Assembly (NCBI GenBank): GCA_949752745.1 | Contig: OX457026.1 | Span: 72,543,091 to 72,607,090 of the forward strand | DNA from: Protula sp. h YS-2021 | Taxonomy: Eukaryota; Annelida; Polychaeta; Sabellida; Serpulidae | Direction: 5' to 3' | DNA length: 64,000 bases | Part shown: in pieces, positions 31,163 through 40,100 of the stretch | How positions within the stretch are numbered: the stretch's first letter is position 1 | Layout: every line of letters begins with the position of its first letter | Notes under the pieces: model-generated | Told to the model about the DNA's origin: nothing | The model's input: only the letters and a program-made list of their open reading frames with translations | The model's database searches: none | Program-made: the position numbers and the translations under genes

Positions 31163-31534
31163 TTATGCTCGCAAGATGGTGAAGAGTGGATGTTGTATCA
31201 CTTCTAGGAATCGTAAGACTGCGCGCCAGTTCTTGATATCAAAGATGATCAAATCTGTATATGGTGTATCTGGCACAACTCCCTTATAATCCTCTGGATA
31301 ATCCTGTAAAAGATTTCTACAGATTTCTACACGTATGTTAGAATCATATTCAGCCACCGTCACTTCCACTTTATTTTCAAGTCTGCGTTTAAACCCAGCT
31401 TCAAGCGGTATGTTTTTAAAGTCTTTCCACACTTCAGGTTTAAACCGATGATAACTTGTCTTAGAATCTAGTATCACTTCATTCCTCTCATTGACAGTAA
31501 GGTAAACACCACCGTTCAGCATGAGTGCATTCAT
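31163..31534 (-). CDS. Tandem PC4-like protein B (123 aa)
   Basis: The N-terminal half (YLTVNERNEVILD, YHRFKPEVWKDFKN) looks like the end of one PC4 domain and the rest (KVEVTVAEYDSNIRVEICRNL, TDLIIFDIKNWRAVLRFLE) like a second. The same half-plus-whole layout is seen in the left-arm protein at 22149. A GATAAAAG box (31576-31583) lies upstream within the end of the preceding gene. Confidence 0.7.
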   Translation of the reverse strand: MNALMLNGGVYLTVNERNEVILDSKTSYHRFKPEVWKDFKNIPLEAGFKRRLENKVEVTVAEYDSNIRVEICRNLLQDYPEDYKGVVPDTPYTDLIIFDIKNWRAVLRFLEVIQHPLFTILRA

Positions 31535-31547
31535 GATTGTTACCTTG

Positions 31548-31892
31548 TTATGACTTGTCGTCTTGTCTGCGAAGCCTTTTATCCACTTCTTTCACCTGCT
31601 TCTTCAGCATTTTCCATTCAGGTATTGTCAGCAAGATACCCTTTTTCGTTGGACGGTTTTTTCCAGTCCCCTCATCTCTGAGGTATTTGCGAATGTTTAC
31701 CACGCCTTCATTACTTTGTTTCATAATCTTGATATACTTTCCATTGCCTAGAGAAAGCATTCCATCCCACGACTGTGGTGTTGGTGCTATCTCCACTTTT
31801 AATTTCTTAATGGTAGTATCAGGATGTTTCACTTTCATGTCTTTGACTGTATCAGCAAGAGTATCCATATCCGTTGTTGCAGATCTTTTCAT
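31548..31892 (-). CDS. PC4/p15-like ssDNA-binding transcription coactivator (114 aa)
   Basis: Residues 45-108 fit the PC4 C-terminal domain from end to end: LGNGKYIKIMK, VVNIRKYLRDEGTG, a KKGILLTIPEWKMLKKQ block and VDKRL. The diagnostic features are the (I/V)xIRxY strand, the basic-Gly turn before I-x-L, and Trp in the helix. The preceding 40 residues are basic/acidic and probably flexible, as in cellular PC4. Cellular PC4 binds melted DNA, aids RNA polymerase II initiation and protects ssDNA; beside a protein-primed polymerase that displaces a single strand, an ssDNA-binding or late-transcription role is likely. Confidence 0.85.
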   Translation of the reverse strand: MKRSATTDMDTLADTVKDMKVKHPDTTIKKLKVEIAPTPQSWDGMLSLGNGKYIKIMKQSNEGVVNIRKYLRDEGTGKNRPTKKGILLTIPEWKMLKKQVKEVDKRLRRQDDKS

Positions 31893-31946
31893 GTTGACGC
31901 TTCAGTGTTCACACCTCAACTGACTCTAAAGTTGAAGTGTCTCCCC

Positions 31947-31954
31947 CTTATATA
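31947..31954 (-). promoter_or_regulatory. TATA box overlapping the PolB stop codon
   Basis: TATATAAG on the minus strand; its TAA (31950-31948) is the PolB stop. It lies 55 bp upstream of the ATG at 31892. Confidence 0.75.
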
Positions 31955-34900
31955 CTGTAATGCCCATGCGCCAAAGTGGAATAGCCATCACTCATCACAT
32001 ATCGCTTGTCATCAAAGGGAGAGAGAGCCACTTTCCTCAACTTCTCCGAGAAGATCTGGTGGTCATGACTTCGAATGATGTGCCCTGTAGTCATCGTTTG
32101 CGTTTGGTTGAACAAACTGTCTCTATACTGCTGATGTTTCATCCGTCTTTGACACGCGCGAGTGATGCCTTTAGCCGTACGTTTTTCTTTCCCACCATAT
32201 ATCATACTATACATTTTCGGCCGAAGTCCAACAAACTCTTCAATGGGAATGCCCGCCGTCTCATCTTTCATTTTCCCAAGCACTTTCTTGTTCACGTTGG
32301 AATGCAGGAAATGATCTGGGGGATAGTCACTTGTGTCGAACAAGTCGGCATCTTCCTGCATGTCTTTGTAGATATCGTCCGTTTCTATGTCATAACATAG
32401 ACTGTCGGTGTCGCTGAACAAGAGTTTGGCGTCGGGATACTTGGTCATGATGTAGTTGTAATGAAAGTGGAATATGAGCACTTTGCTGAGGTCGAGAATG
32501 GTGAACCCAACTTGAATGGGTTTATCCAGAAGCAGATCCACTTTGCGCAAATGTACCGCGGTTAAATCTTCGTTGAAAATTCTAAATTTGTGGAAGGAAG
32601 GTTTGGCCACAAGTTTCTTGAACCGCTTTTCCTGGTGAACAAGTTCCACATTGATGCGTTTTCTTACATTTTCCATGGTTTTGCCAAACACCGAGTTGTT
32701 CATCAATTTGAAGAAGTCTTTCTCAAACGGGTTCTTAGCCAACTTTCTCTTTTCTGTGTTCAAGGAGATGTATTTTGCCAACCATTTGCTCTGTGCAAAC
32801 ATGATGGCACGATGCACCTTCGTGACTTTCAATCCCAGTGAGACATATTGCTGTAAATTTCTATAATGAAGCACATATTTCTTCTTGTCACACAAGTTGG
32901 GAATGAGCTTTTCACTAGGCTTGCTTTTCATGTCTAGATCTTTCCGTAGCTTCTGACTATGTTTTGACAATTCTCCCACTTTCACACATTTCCGTTCTGG
33001 AGCCACTGGGTAGTGATTATGATGATCATGAATTGAATATGGGTATTCCAAATCCACTTCTAAAATGTATCCAATCTCGTCATCTTCATCCACATCCATA
33101 AAGTCAATGGATTCTGGCTCGCTCACCCACATAAATCCACTTTCCGGCATGCTTTGCGACATAGCCCAGCCATACAAGTTGTTTGCATCCAGGTACGTCA
33201 AGTAGTTGGTTGGTTTCGTGGGATCGTAATCTGCTACGTAGGGGTTATTTGCTTTCGCATACTTGTGTGTGATGACAGATATTCCTCCACGTAGACCTTG
33301 TTCAACCATTTGGTACATGTCAATGTCGTTAATCAATTCCAATTTCACCTTTGTCGCTTTCAACATGGCATCCCACGACAGTCCTGGCGCTGTATAGTAG
33401 TGAGCAGGATCTAATTCATACGTGTTGAGACATACGTGACGAAAGTTTTCAAACACGTCAGCCAGCAGCAACACATCTGATTTCAGGTACAAGTCATGGT
33501 ATTCACCAAATGTAGTACAGTGGAATGTCTCCCACACCTTCTGCGCATGCGCATAATCCTCATCGCTAATGTCTTCTTCACTGAGTAGACTGTAAAACTT
33601 GTCTTTGGACGGCAGTTGTGTTTCAGCAAACTTGGATGGCTCATCCACGTAATCATAAGGGTACACTCCCTTTCTCAACAGTAAATCTTGTTGGTCACTA
33701 TCGTGAATGTGTGACATCATGTGATAAAAGTTGTCTTTCCCTTCTGCTGCCAGGTTGGATACCAGCTTCTGTAGAGAAGTACTCATGAACTGAAAGCTGT
33801 CTGTAAATTTCAGATTGCTCATGGTGAATGCAATATATTTCTCAACGGTGTTGGGAATGACTGTAATGGTTTCATTTTTGAACTTTCCAATTTCTTCCAT
33901 GATCAAATGGCTGTCATAGCCTCGTAAATTGTGGAAAAACACAGGAATGATGAAAGAATCTTCAACATCCTGCTGATCCTTTCGAAATCGAAATTGTAAA
34001 TTGCATTCATTATGTGCAGCTCCGCGGTATTTGCCATTGATATGATCATGATCTCTCACACGATCTGCTCCTAGAGGCTCATGACAAATGTAGCAATCTG
34101 TAGCGTTCTTATAATGCTCTTCATCTTCACAAGTCATGACTATTTTCTTTTTCTGCTGTAGACCATGCACAATACGATCACGTTCATATACCATATGGTC
34201 TAAAAAGACTTTCACGGCATTATCGCCTCGATATACGACTGGAGCACGTGTCTCATACTGGCTGACAACCACATAGGCAAAGCTGTTTGGACGATGATGC
34301 TGATACTTGTCTCCTTCATGCTTTTTCGTGAAACATTCAAAGTCTGCATAAATGACAAACGGCGCTCGCTGTTGTTTGGCTACATTCTTGAACTTGATGA
34401 AGGGTTCCTTGGGAAATGATAAACGTTGTGCGCCATGCTTGCCACACACTTCACGATGCTTGTCTAAAAGATCTTGCCGTATAAACCCGTGAAGACAGTT
34501 GAAACAATAAAAAGCTACACCATTATGCTTTGATCGATAAGCCATCAGTCTGCTGAAATTCTTGATGAGGCAGTAATGTCTTGTCTTGTCATTGCTAATC
34601 AAAAGCAAGTTGATTTCTCTGGCGCTGTTGGCGCTGTTGGCGCTGGTGTTTCGACTGAGTTGTATGGGAACAACGACATCATGTTCATATCCAAACACGT
34701 TAATGGACACATCATTCTCCTTTTCAAACTTTGGAATGTCTGTAATCGGTGTTGGAAATGTCATGCCTTCTACCTTCAATTCGTTCTCAAATAGCTTGTA
34801 TTGATGCACACGCTGTGGGTTATCGCTAGTTGAAGGGTGAAGGTGAGCCAATACAGACCATAAGAAACATTTGTTGTCTTTATTCTGAATGTTTAACACC

Positions 34901-35643
34901 GCCTTTGTACTCTTTACTTTCTTCGGTAGTGGGATAAAACTGCTTGCTTCCAGAGGCGCTGACGTAGCTGTATGTACTTCAATGAATAATATGTTATCCA
35001 ACACCCAGCCAGAGCCTTGTCGCTCATGTTCATCAAACCTGGTAAACAATTCTTTATAGGCTTCTGGCAAGTCCTTCTCAATATCTGTTGGATTGTATGC
35101 TGCATACGTTGGACTACTGATGAAGGCATTATCCACTTGTTCTACCATCACGCCTTCAACATTTGGTGTCATTTTCTTGAAGCGTGCATGTACCACAATG
35201 TACCATTTCATGCCACGGTTTAACGTCTCTAGCAAATGTCTCTTGATTCTATTCTCTTGTTGTCGCATTTCGAGTAGCAAATCCGATCCATCTTCAGGCT
35301 CAAACCGTCTTTCCTGTGCGTTTTCACCAAGACTCACTCTTCTCCCTCTCCCTACTTGCACTGTCTCTTTCTTTCTTTGTTCTTCATGAGACACATTTTC
35401 CATCTCAGCACATGCATGTGTCTCAAATGCATCCAAAGATGAAAATATCTTGGCGCATTTACAGCAGAGGACTGGATCAGGTCTTTCAACACCATCTTGT
35501 ACGGTTTTTCGTCTCTTGGCTTCAATCTGCTCAACAAGCTCTTCATGAGCACGTTTCATCCTAGCTGGTTTGCATGTATGTGTCACGAACACTTCCAGAG
35601 ATGGAAATGTCACATCACAATCATGACAGTAGACTGGTGCCAT
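31948..35643 (-). CDS. Protein-primed DNA polymerase B with N-terminal zinc fingers (1231 aa)
   Basis: Replicates the element from its ends. I start at MAPVYCHDC (35643): a longer frame to 35697 exists, but that ATG is 5 bp from the TATA box and lies upstream of a TTTCAG acceptor (exon from 35669). Order of domains: two C2HC fingers (residues 6-24, 60-78), a block with CFLWSVLAHLHP (259-270) that may be a papain/OTU-like remnant, a third finger (380-400), exonuclease motif I YADFECF (D434, E436), an inserted endonuclease VII-like zinc module (CYICH to HNECN, 517-548), Exo II HNLRGYDSH (571-579), Exo III YLKSDVLLLAD (719-729), motif A DANNLYG (819-825), motif B KLAKNPFEKDFFKLMNNSVFG (about 967-987) and motif C SDTDSL (1077-1082). 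All catalytic residues are present. Confidence 0.97.
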   Translation of the reverse strand: MAPVYCHDCDVTFPSLEVFVTHTCKPARMKRAHEELVEQIEAKRRKTVQDGVERPDPVLCCKCAKIFSSLDAFETHACAEMENVSHEEQRKKETVQVGRGRRVSLGENAQERRFEPEDGSDLLLEMRQQENRIKRHLLETLNRGMKWYIVVHARFKKMTPNVEGVMVEQVDNAFISSPTYAAYNPTDIEKDLPEAYKELFTRFDEHERQGSGWVLDNILFIEVHTATSAPLEASSFIPLPKKVKSTKAVLNIQNKDNKCFLWSVLAHLHPSTSDNPQRVHQYKLFENELKVEGMTFPTPITDIPKFEKENDVSINVFGYEHDVVVPIQLSRNTSANSANSAREINLLLISNDKTRHYCLIKNFSRLMAYRSKHNGVAFYCFNCLHGFIRQDLLDKHREVCGKHGAQRLSFPKEPFIKFKNVAKQQRAPFVIYADFECFTKKHEGDKYQHHRPNSFAYVVVSQYETRAPVVYRGDNAVKVFLDHMVYERDRIVHGLQQKKKIVMTCEDEEHYKNATDCYICHEPLGADRVRDHDHINGKYRGAAHNECNLQFRFRKDQQDVEDSFIIPVFFHNLRGYDSHLIMEEIGKFKNETITVIPNTVEKYIAFTMSNLKFTDSFQFMSTSLQKLVSNLAAEGKDNFYHMMSHIHDSDQQDLLLRKGVYPYDYVDEPSKFAETQLPSKDKFYSLLSEEDISDEDYAHAQKVWETFHCTTFGEYHDLYLKSDVLLLADVFENFRHVCLNTYELDPAHYYTAPGLSWDAMLKATKVKLELINDIDMYQMVEQGLRGGISVITHKYAKANNPYVADYDPTKPTNYLTYLDANNLYGWAMSQSMPESGFMWVSEPESIDFMDVDEDDEIGYILEVDLEYPYSIHDHHNHYPVAPERKCVKVGELSKHSQKLRKDLDMKSKPSEKLIPNLCDKKKYVLHYRNLQQYVSLGLKVTKVHRAIMFAQSKWLAKYISLNTEKRKLAKNPFEKDFFKLMNNSVFGKTMENVRKRINVELVHQEKRFKKLVAKPSFHKFRIFNEDLTAVHLRKVDLLLDKPIQVGFTILDLSKVLIFHFHYNYIMTKYPDAKLLFSDTDSLCYDIETDDIYKDMQEDADLFDTSDYPPDHFLHSNVNKKVLGKMKDETAGIPIEEFVGLRPKMYSMIYGGKEKRTAKGITRACQRRMKHQQYRDSLFNQTQTMTTGHIIRSHDHQIFSEKLRKVALSPFDDKRYVMSDGYSTLAHGHYSI

Positions 35644-35701
35644 CGTTGTTGCTTCTTCAACTGCTGGAACTGAAATGAAGTAAAATATACGTTTCACTCT
35701 T

Positions 35702-35710
35702 CCTTTTATA
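35702..35710 (-). promoter_or_regulatory. PolB proximal TATA box
   Basis: TATAAAAGG on the minus strand, about 60 bp upstream of the chosen PolB start codon. Confidence 0.7.
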
Positions 35711-35735
35711 CCACTTCAATGGTGTGTTGACTCAG

Positions 35736-35982
35736 CAGAATGTATCACTAGTTGACTAGTTGACATGTTTCACTCATACTTTTATGCTACTTCCATGTAA
35801 TCAAAATATGGTGTGTAACTTTTCAAACTTGTTCCAAAATGTTAAAATTGCTGACTCAGCAGAATTTTACTTGTGTATATGAATGTCTTACTTACAGTTG
35901 TGAAGTTGTACAGCTGCACTGCTGCACAGCAGAGACATCTAGCGGTGAAGTTAAATGGTCTGTCAAATGGTATTCATCCGCC
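35736..35982 (-). repeat. Internal inverted repeat, right copy (leader exon end, donor, TATA-like box)
   Basis: Mirror copy of 21341-21586. On the minus strand it reads GCGGATGAATACC, CAGCTGTACAACTT, the donor GTAAGT (exon end 35896), GCTGAGTCAGCAATTTT and CATAAAAG (35786-35779). A TTTCAG acceptor for PolB follows at 35671-35670, as an acceptor follows the left copy at 21657. Confidence 0.9.
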
Positions 35983-36099
35983 AACTAGACCTGAAATGTG
36001 ATAAAATGTATTCTCTCTCTCACACACACAGACAGACATGTTTTGCTTCATTTCATAATATAGGATGGCCCTTAAAAGGGCCTGAAATATTTTAGTATA

Positions 36100-36429
36100 T
36101 CAGCAAGTTGGATTCCTGCAGCGGCATTTGTACTTGTAGTACTCCTGCATCGTAAATGGTCTTCCCGCGCACTTGAACGGATGGCTGTCGCAATAGCTCT
36201 TCAGCTTCAGAGTCATACCACACCACCAGCAGTCATTACATATTGGTCCTGGCCCAGGTAGCGTCGTCGCAAACTTGTACCAGAGCAGACCACCGCAGGT
36301 TTTACAGCAAAAGCGCTGCGGTGCGTTGTGGTGCACCGGGCAGTTGTGTGACTGTCCTTCATATTCCAACCTCACGCAGCACTTGTAGCATTGTATGGTC
36401 ACTTTCTTAGTAGCTGATGTGTTGTCCAT
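36100..36429 (-). CDS. Cys-rich zinc-ribbon-like accessory protein (109 aa)
   Basis: Contains about eight CxxC or CxC pairs (CYKCC, CCKTCGG, CNDCWWCG, CRCRNPTC) and several His, so probably binds three or more zinc ions. First gene of the right arm, with its own TATATAAG box at 36484-36477 and start MDNTSATKK. No known family recognised; the Cys module of the left-arm protein at 22149 is similar in kind. Confidence 0.7.
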   Translation of the reverse strand: MDNTSATKKVTIQCYKCCVRLEYEGQSHNCPVHHNAPQRFCCKTCGGLLWYKFATTLPGPGPICNDCWWCGMTLKLKSYCDSHPFKCAGRPFTMQEYYKYKCRCRNPTC

Positions 36430-36476
36430 GATGTGTCTGACGATGTCTGACGATGTCTGAGCCTCGAGTCACTACA

Positions 36477-36484
36477 CTTATATA
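36477..36484 (-). promoter_or_regulatory. TATA box of the right-arm Cys-rich gene
   Basis: TATATAAG on the minus strand, 48 bp upstream of the ATG at 36429. Confidence 0.75.
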
Positions 36485-36547
36485 CGATTTTATCATGCTG
36501 AATGGACGATTTCATCATGCTGATTCAGCACAATTTTTGCTCTCCTG

Positions 36548-36737
36548 TGGGGGGGGGGGGGGTCGGTACATAGTCTGTCCTAGGGGGGGGGGTCGGCACA
36601 TAGTCTGTCCTGGGGGGGGGTCGGTACATAGTCTGTCCTAGGGGGGGGGTCGGTACATAGTCTGTCCTAGGGGGGGGGGTCGGTACATAGTCTGTCCTGG
36701 GGGGGGGGTCGGTACATAGTCTGTCCTAGGGGGGGGG
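36548..36737. repeat. Subterminal tandem repeat with G-runs (right arm)
   Basis: About six copies of a 29-37-bp unit, 7-14 G followed by TCGGTACATAGTCTGTCCT. It occupies the place that the 78-bp repeat fills in the left arm but shares only the G/C-run and a TCG with it. Confidence 0.93.
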
Positions 36738-37112
36738 TCGTGGCTTTTTAGGGTCTGTTGCCATGGTTACACTGATTGACAGGTCGAGTTCATTGGCTTC
36801 ATGTTGATTGACTCGGCCAAACCACTTTCGCTCCAGACAGCATCATCTCAGTATGACGTCATGATGACGTCACAGATGATCGCGCCTATCCTAACGCTTA
36901 TCATGACTTCCGGTCCAGACATGATGACGTCACTTCCGGTCCAGACATGATGACGTCACTTCCGGTCCAGACATGATGACGTCACTTCCGGTCCAGACAT
37001 GATGACGTCACTTCCGGTCCAGACATGATGACGTCACTTCCAGACATGATGACGTCACTTCCAGACAGTATGACGTCACAAAGTGTGGTAGAACTCTCAT
37101 TATCATACTACT
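36729..37112 (-). repeat. Polinton right terminal inverted repeat
   Basis: Inverted copy of 19892-20252, nearly identical apart from one additional 26-bp CRE unit. Ends in ...ACTACT. Confidence 0.95.
36854..37078. promoter_or_regulatory. Array of nine perfect CRE palindromes in the right TIR, next to PRPF38A
   Basis: TGACGTCA at 36854, 36865, 36925, 36951, 36977, 37003, 37029, 37050 and 37071. The nearest site is 81 bp from the PRPF38A start codon, within the range of a CRE-driven promoter. Confidence 0.85.
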
Positions 37113-37118
37113 AACAAC
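37113..37118. repeat. Right target-site duplication of the Polinton
   Basis: AACAAC, identical to 19886-19891. Confidence 0.95.
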
Positions 37119-37158
37119 GCCATACAAGTTTTAAAGATTGGTAAATAGCCGTTGCAAA

Positions 37159-40100
37159 ATGGCGAACAGAACCGTGAAAGATGCACATTCTGTTAAAGGA
37201 ACAAATCCACAATATCTCATTGAAAAAATAACCAGATCTCGCATTTATGAAAGTCGATACTGGAAGGAACAGTGCTTTGCACTTACAGGTTTGTTCAGTT
37301 TTGCACAGAATGCGAAAAATGACATGTTTACGTGAGCGATATTGTGCGGTTTTAAACAATTGAAATTTTATCAGGGCCCGAAGGGTCCGCAATAAAATGG
37401 GGATTTTATGAGGAGGTGTAGCAAGATCTTACAAAGGCATTTTCCAGTATTCCGACTCTTACTTGTCTATGTTTCAAGCCACTTCCTTTTCCGGAATTTT
37501 GGCTTGAAACGGACAAAGGGCTATTTTCACACTCACGCAAAAAAAAAAAAACACACTACAAATCCAACTCTTTGAACTTTATACGTTCACTTATCCAAGT
37601 AACAGATCTGAGAGGTATCCGAATGCACAGGGTCCGTCTCTATCCGTTAAATCACTGCTGTAGGGTCCAGAGTTGCAAACTCCTGTGTCTTGACAAACCA
37701 GAGCTTATTTTCCCCGACTAAACTGCTTTCCACTTCCTCTGTATTGTCCCCGGTACTGTCCTCGGTACTGACCCCGGTACTGCCCCTGGTAATGGCCGCG
37801 ATACTGGCCCCTAAAACTGAACATGGAAATTATCTACATATTGTCTAAACTGCGATAACTAACAATAACCCTCAAAATATCTAAACATGCGACAAAAAAT
37901 CATTTTTTCTTAGTGGGCGGACGAGGGTGGGATTTCTGTAAGATCTTGCTACACCTCCTCATAAAATCCCCATTTTATTGCGGGCCCTTCGGGCCCTGAT
38001 AAAATGTCAATTTTATTTCGTCGGTTCCGCAAGATCTTACAAACGCATGTTCAAAGCTTTATTTTGGGGAAATGAATATGCTTTACACACTAAGTACTGA
38101 CTTCGCAAATTCGTTCTTTTTACCCTCAATTGGGCGCATATAGAACCTTTTAAAGGTTCCTACATTCGTCCAGCTTGCGGAGTCCAAAATTTCTTTTACA
38201 GATACCCCTTTTTCTTATGCTTTGGAGATGCTAGCCCCTCTGGTGGAGTGTGATTTCCAAATTTCTGTGTCTACTCCCGCTTTCCACATAATAAACTTCA
38301 ACCAACCCCAAATTGTACAAGGCTTTACTGGCTTGTGTGGGGTGTTTGACGCTAGAAAAAGCTGATTTCCCCCAAGGGGACGTAATTTCTTCGTCCTAGA
38401 CAGATATTCGTTCAAACAAGCAACCGGGTCCAACGAAGGGTCTTCATCAAATTTCATAATCTCCACCACTGGAGGGTTAGTACCCTTTTTTTTCTGGTTT
38501 TACCAAGGGCCTTAATGTGAAAAATTATTTTATCACCTCCATCTACCATTAAACTTGTGTCTAGCAAGGTGAGATCTGACGATCTTTGGGCTGAAGACAG
38601 CGCTATCAACATAGCCAGTTCGGCCCCTAGACTTCTAAGCAATAGATTGTCGTTAACCCCCATGGACCGGATATATGTCAACACTTTGTTTACATCCCAT
38701 TGAGTTGAATACTTGGACTGGGGCGGTCTTAAATTGAAAATGGCTCCCATCGCCTTTATCACTCTGGGGTGTTCGCCGACAGGTTTCTTAAGCAAGGGAG
38801 GATGTGGGGCCGAAATGGCTGACCTGTAGCCATTTATAGTACTGTAACTTAACCCTTTCCTGAACAATGCGTTCAAAAACTCCACAACATTAACTATAGT
38901 TGCCTGAAAAAGATTAATGCCCCGTTCATGAGCCCAGCTACTCCATTTCGCCCAGGAGTATTGGTAAGATGTCTTCGTGCCTGATCTCCATTTTAGGCCC
39001 CAACCCTTCGGATTGGGGCCTATAGGTTTTGGGTGTCCGTCCGTCCGTCCATCTGTCCGTCATCGCTTTATACCCCAATGAATTTGGAGGGCGGTTGGGG
39101 CCTGCTTGTGTTTCACAAATATTTACTTGTTCAGTAAGGAGTTCTGTAGTTTCTTCAGAAAATCCCTCTGCTTTTGCTTGGAGCCTGAAACCTTCCAAGC
39201 CGCTAATTTCAGTGCTTTCGCCAGTACCAATGGGTTGGGTTCCATCTCCTCCACCCACCCCCATCCCTACCGAGATGAGTCATCTGTTGTACGACTGCGG
39301 GCACCACCTCCCAGACCCGGATAAAAAGACAGGCAGTAAAACCTGTTTACAGCGACGACATTCTAGACCCTGATAAAAAAGACACAGAGTATAAGCCCAG
39401 TTTCACATTGCTACACCTGCACATCAGGGTACATGAAAATTGAAGACTAAGACACCCATAACTCAAATTATCTACCCCCCCCCCCCCCCTCCTTCCGCTT
39501 CCTCCATCCCCTGAGATGTAGAAGAAAAAGGTGTTACGTATCTCGACTTGTGGACATTTCAGATATATAAAAATTCAGATACATTTATATAAGGTAAAGG
39601 TCTTATAATTCTGAAATAATAGAAAATTGTCGAAATAAAACTTTGTGAACCGAAGGCGGGGCAAGCGGTGGAAAGGGGGGGGGGGGTTGAGGGGGGAGGC
39701 GCTGTCGGGAAAACGTTTGTAAACACATAAGAAAAGACAAAACGGCAATGGCTTGGTAATAAATATGTTTGACATGTTTGGCTGCACTGATGTTGGTGTG
39801 TACTGGCCTCTGTAGTTTTAGAAAGGGTACATCACGTAAATTGTAATGTGCACCTTAATTACAGATTATGGTGCACAATTTTTGTGGGCAGATGGCAATT
39901 TTGTGCCAACAAAACAGGTTTTACCTTTCTAGTTAGGATGTGGACACCCAATATTTTCACCCTCAACAACAGTGTACATCTACGAAACTATTCTTTACTC
40001 AAATTTTGGAGTGTCGTCGAGGCCGAAAATAATGCACCATGATATTGACCATATGCCGACAGATTCATAGCCTGGGAAGTTGACATTATATTATATAAAG

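Larger units (their letters stand above)
19892..37112. mobile_element. Complete Maverick/Polinton (adintovirus-like endogenous virus), 17,221 bp
   Basis: Polintons are self-synthesising double-stranded DNA elements that encode a protein-primed PolB, a retroviral-type integrase and a full capsid set, and are regarded as integrated viruses. This copy has AG...CT termini, 6-bp target duplications, long inverted repeats, PolB, integrase, FtsK/HerA-type ATPase, adenain-like protease, major and minor capsid genes, and further accessory genes. None of the hallmark frames is broken. Left genes point right and right genes point left, meeting at about 30.1-30.5 kb. Near-identical termini and open frames indicate recent insertion. 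Confidence 0.97.

Noticed and set aside
35644..35697. N-terminal extension of PolB (MKRIFYFISVPAVEEATT)
   Set aside because: Its ATG lies about 5 bp from the TATA box and upstream of a TTTCAG acceptor; MAPVYCHDC at 35643 is better placed and begins directly with a zinc finger.
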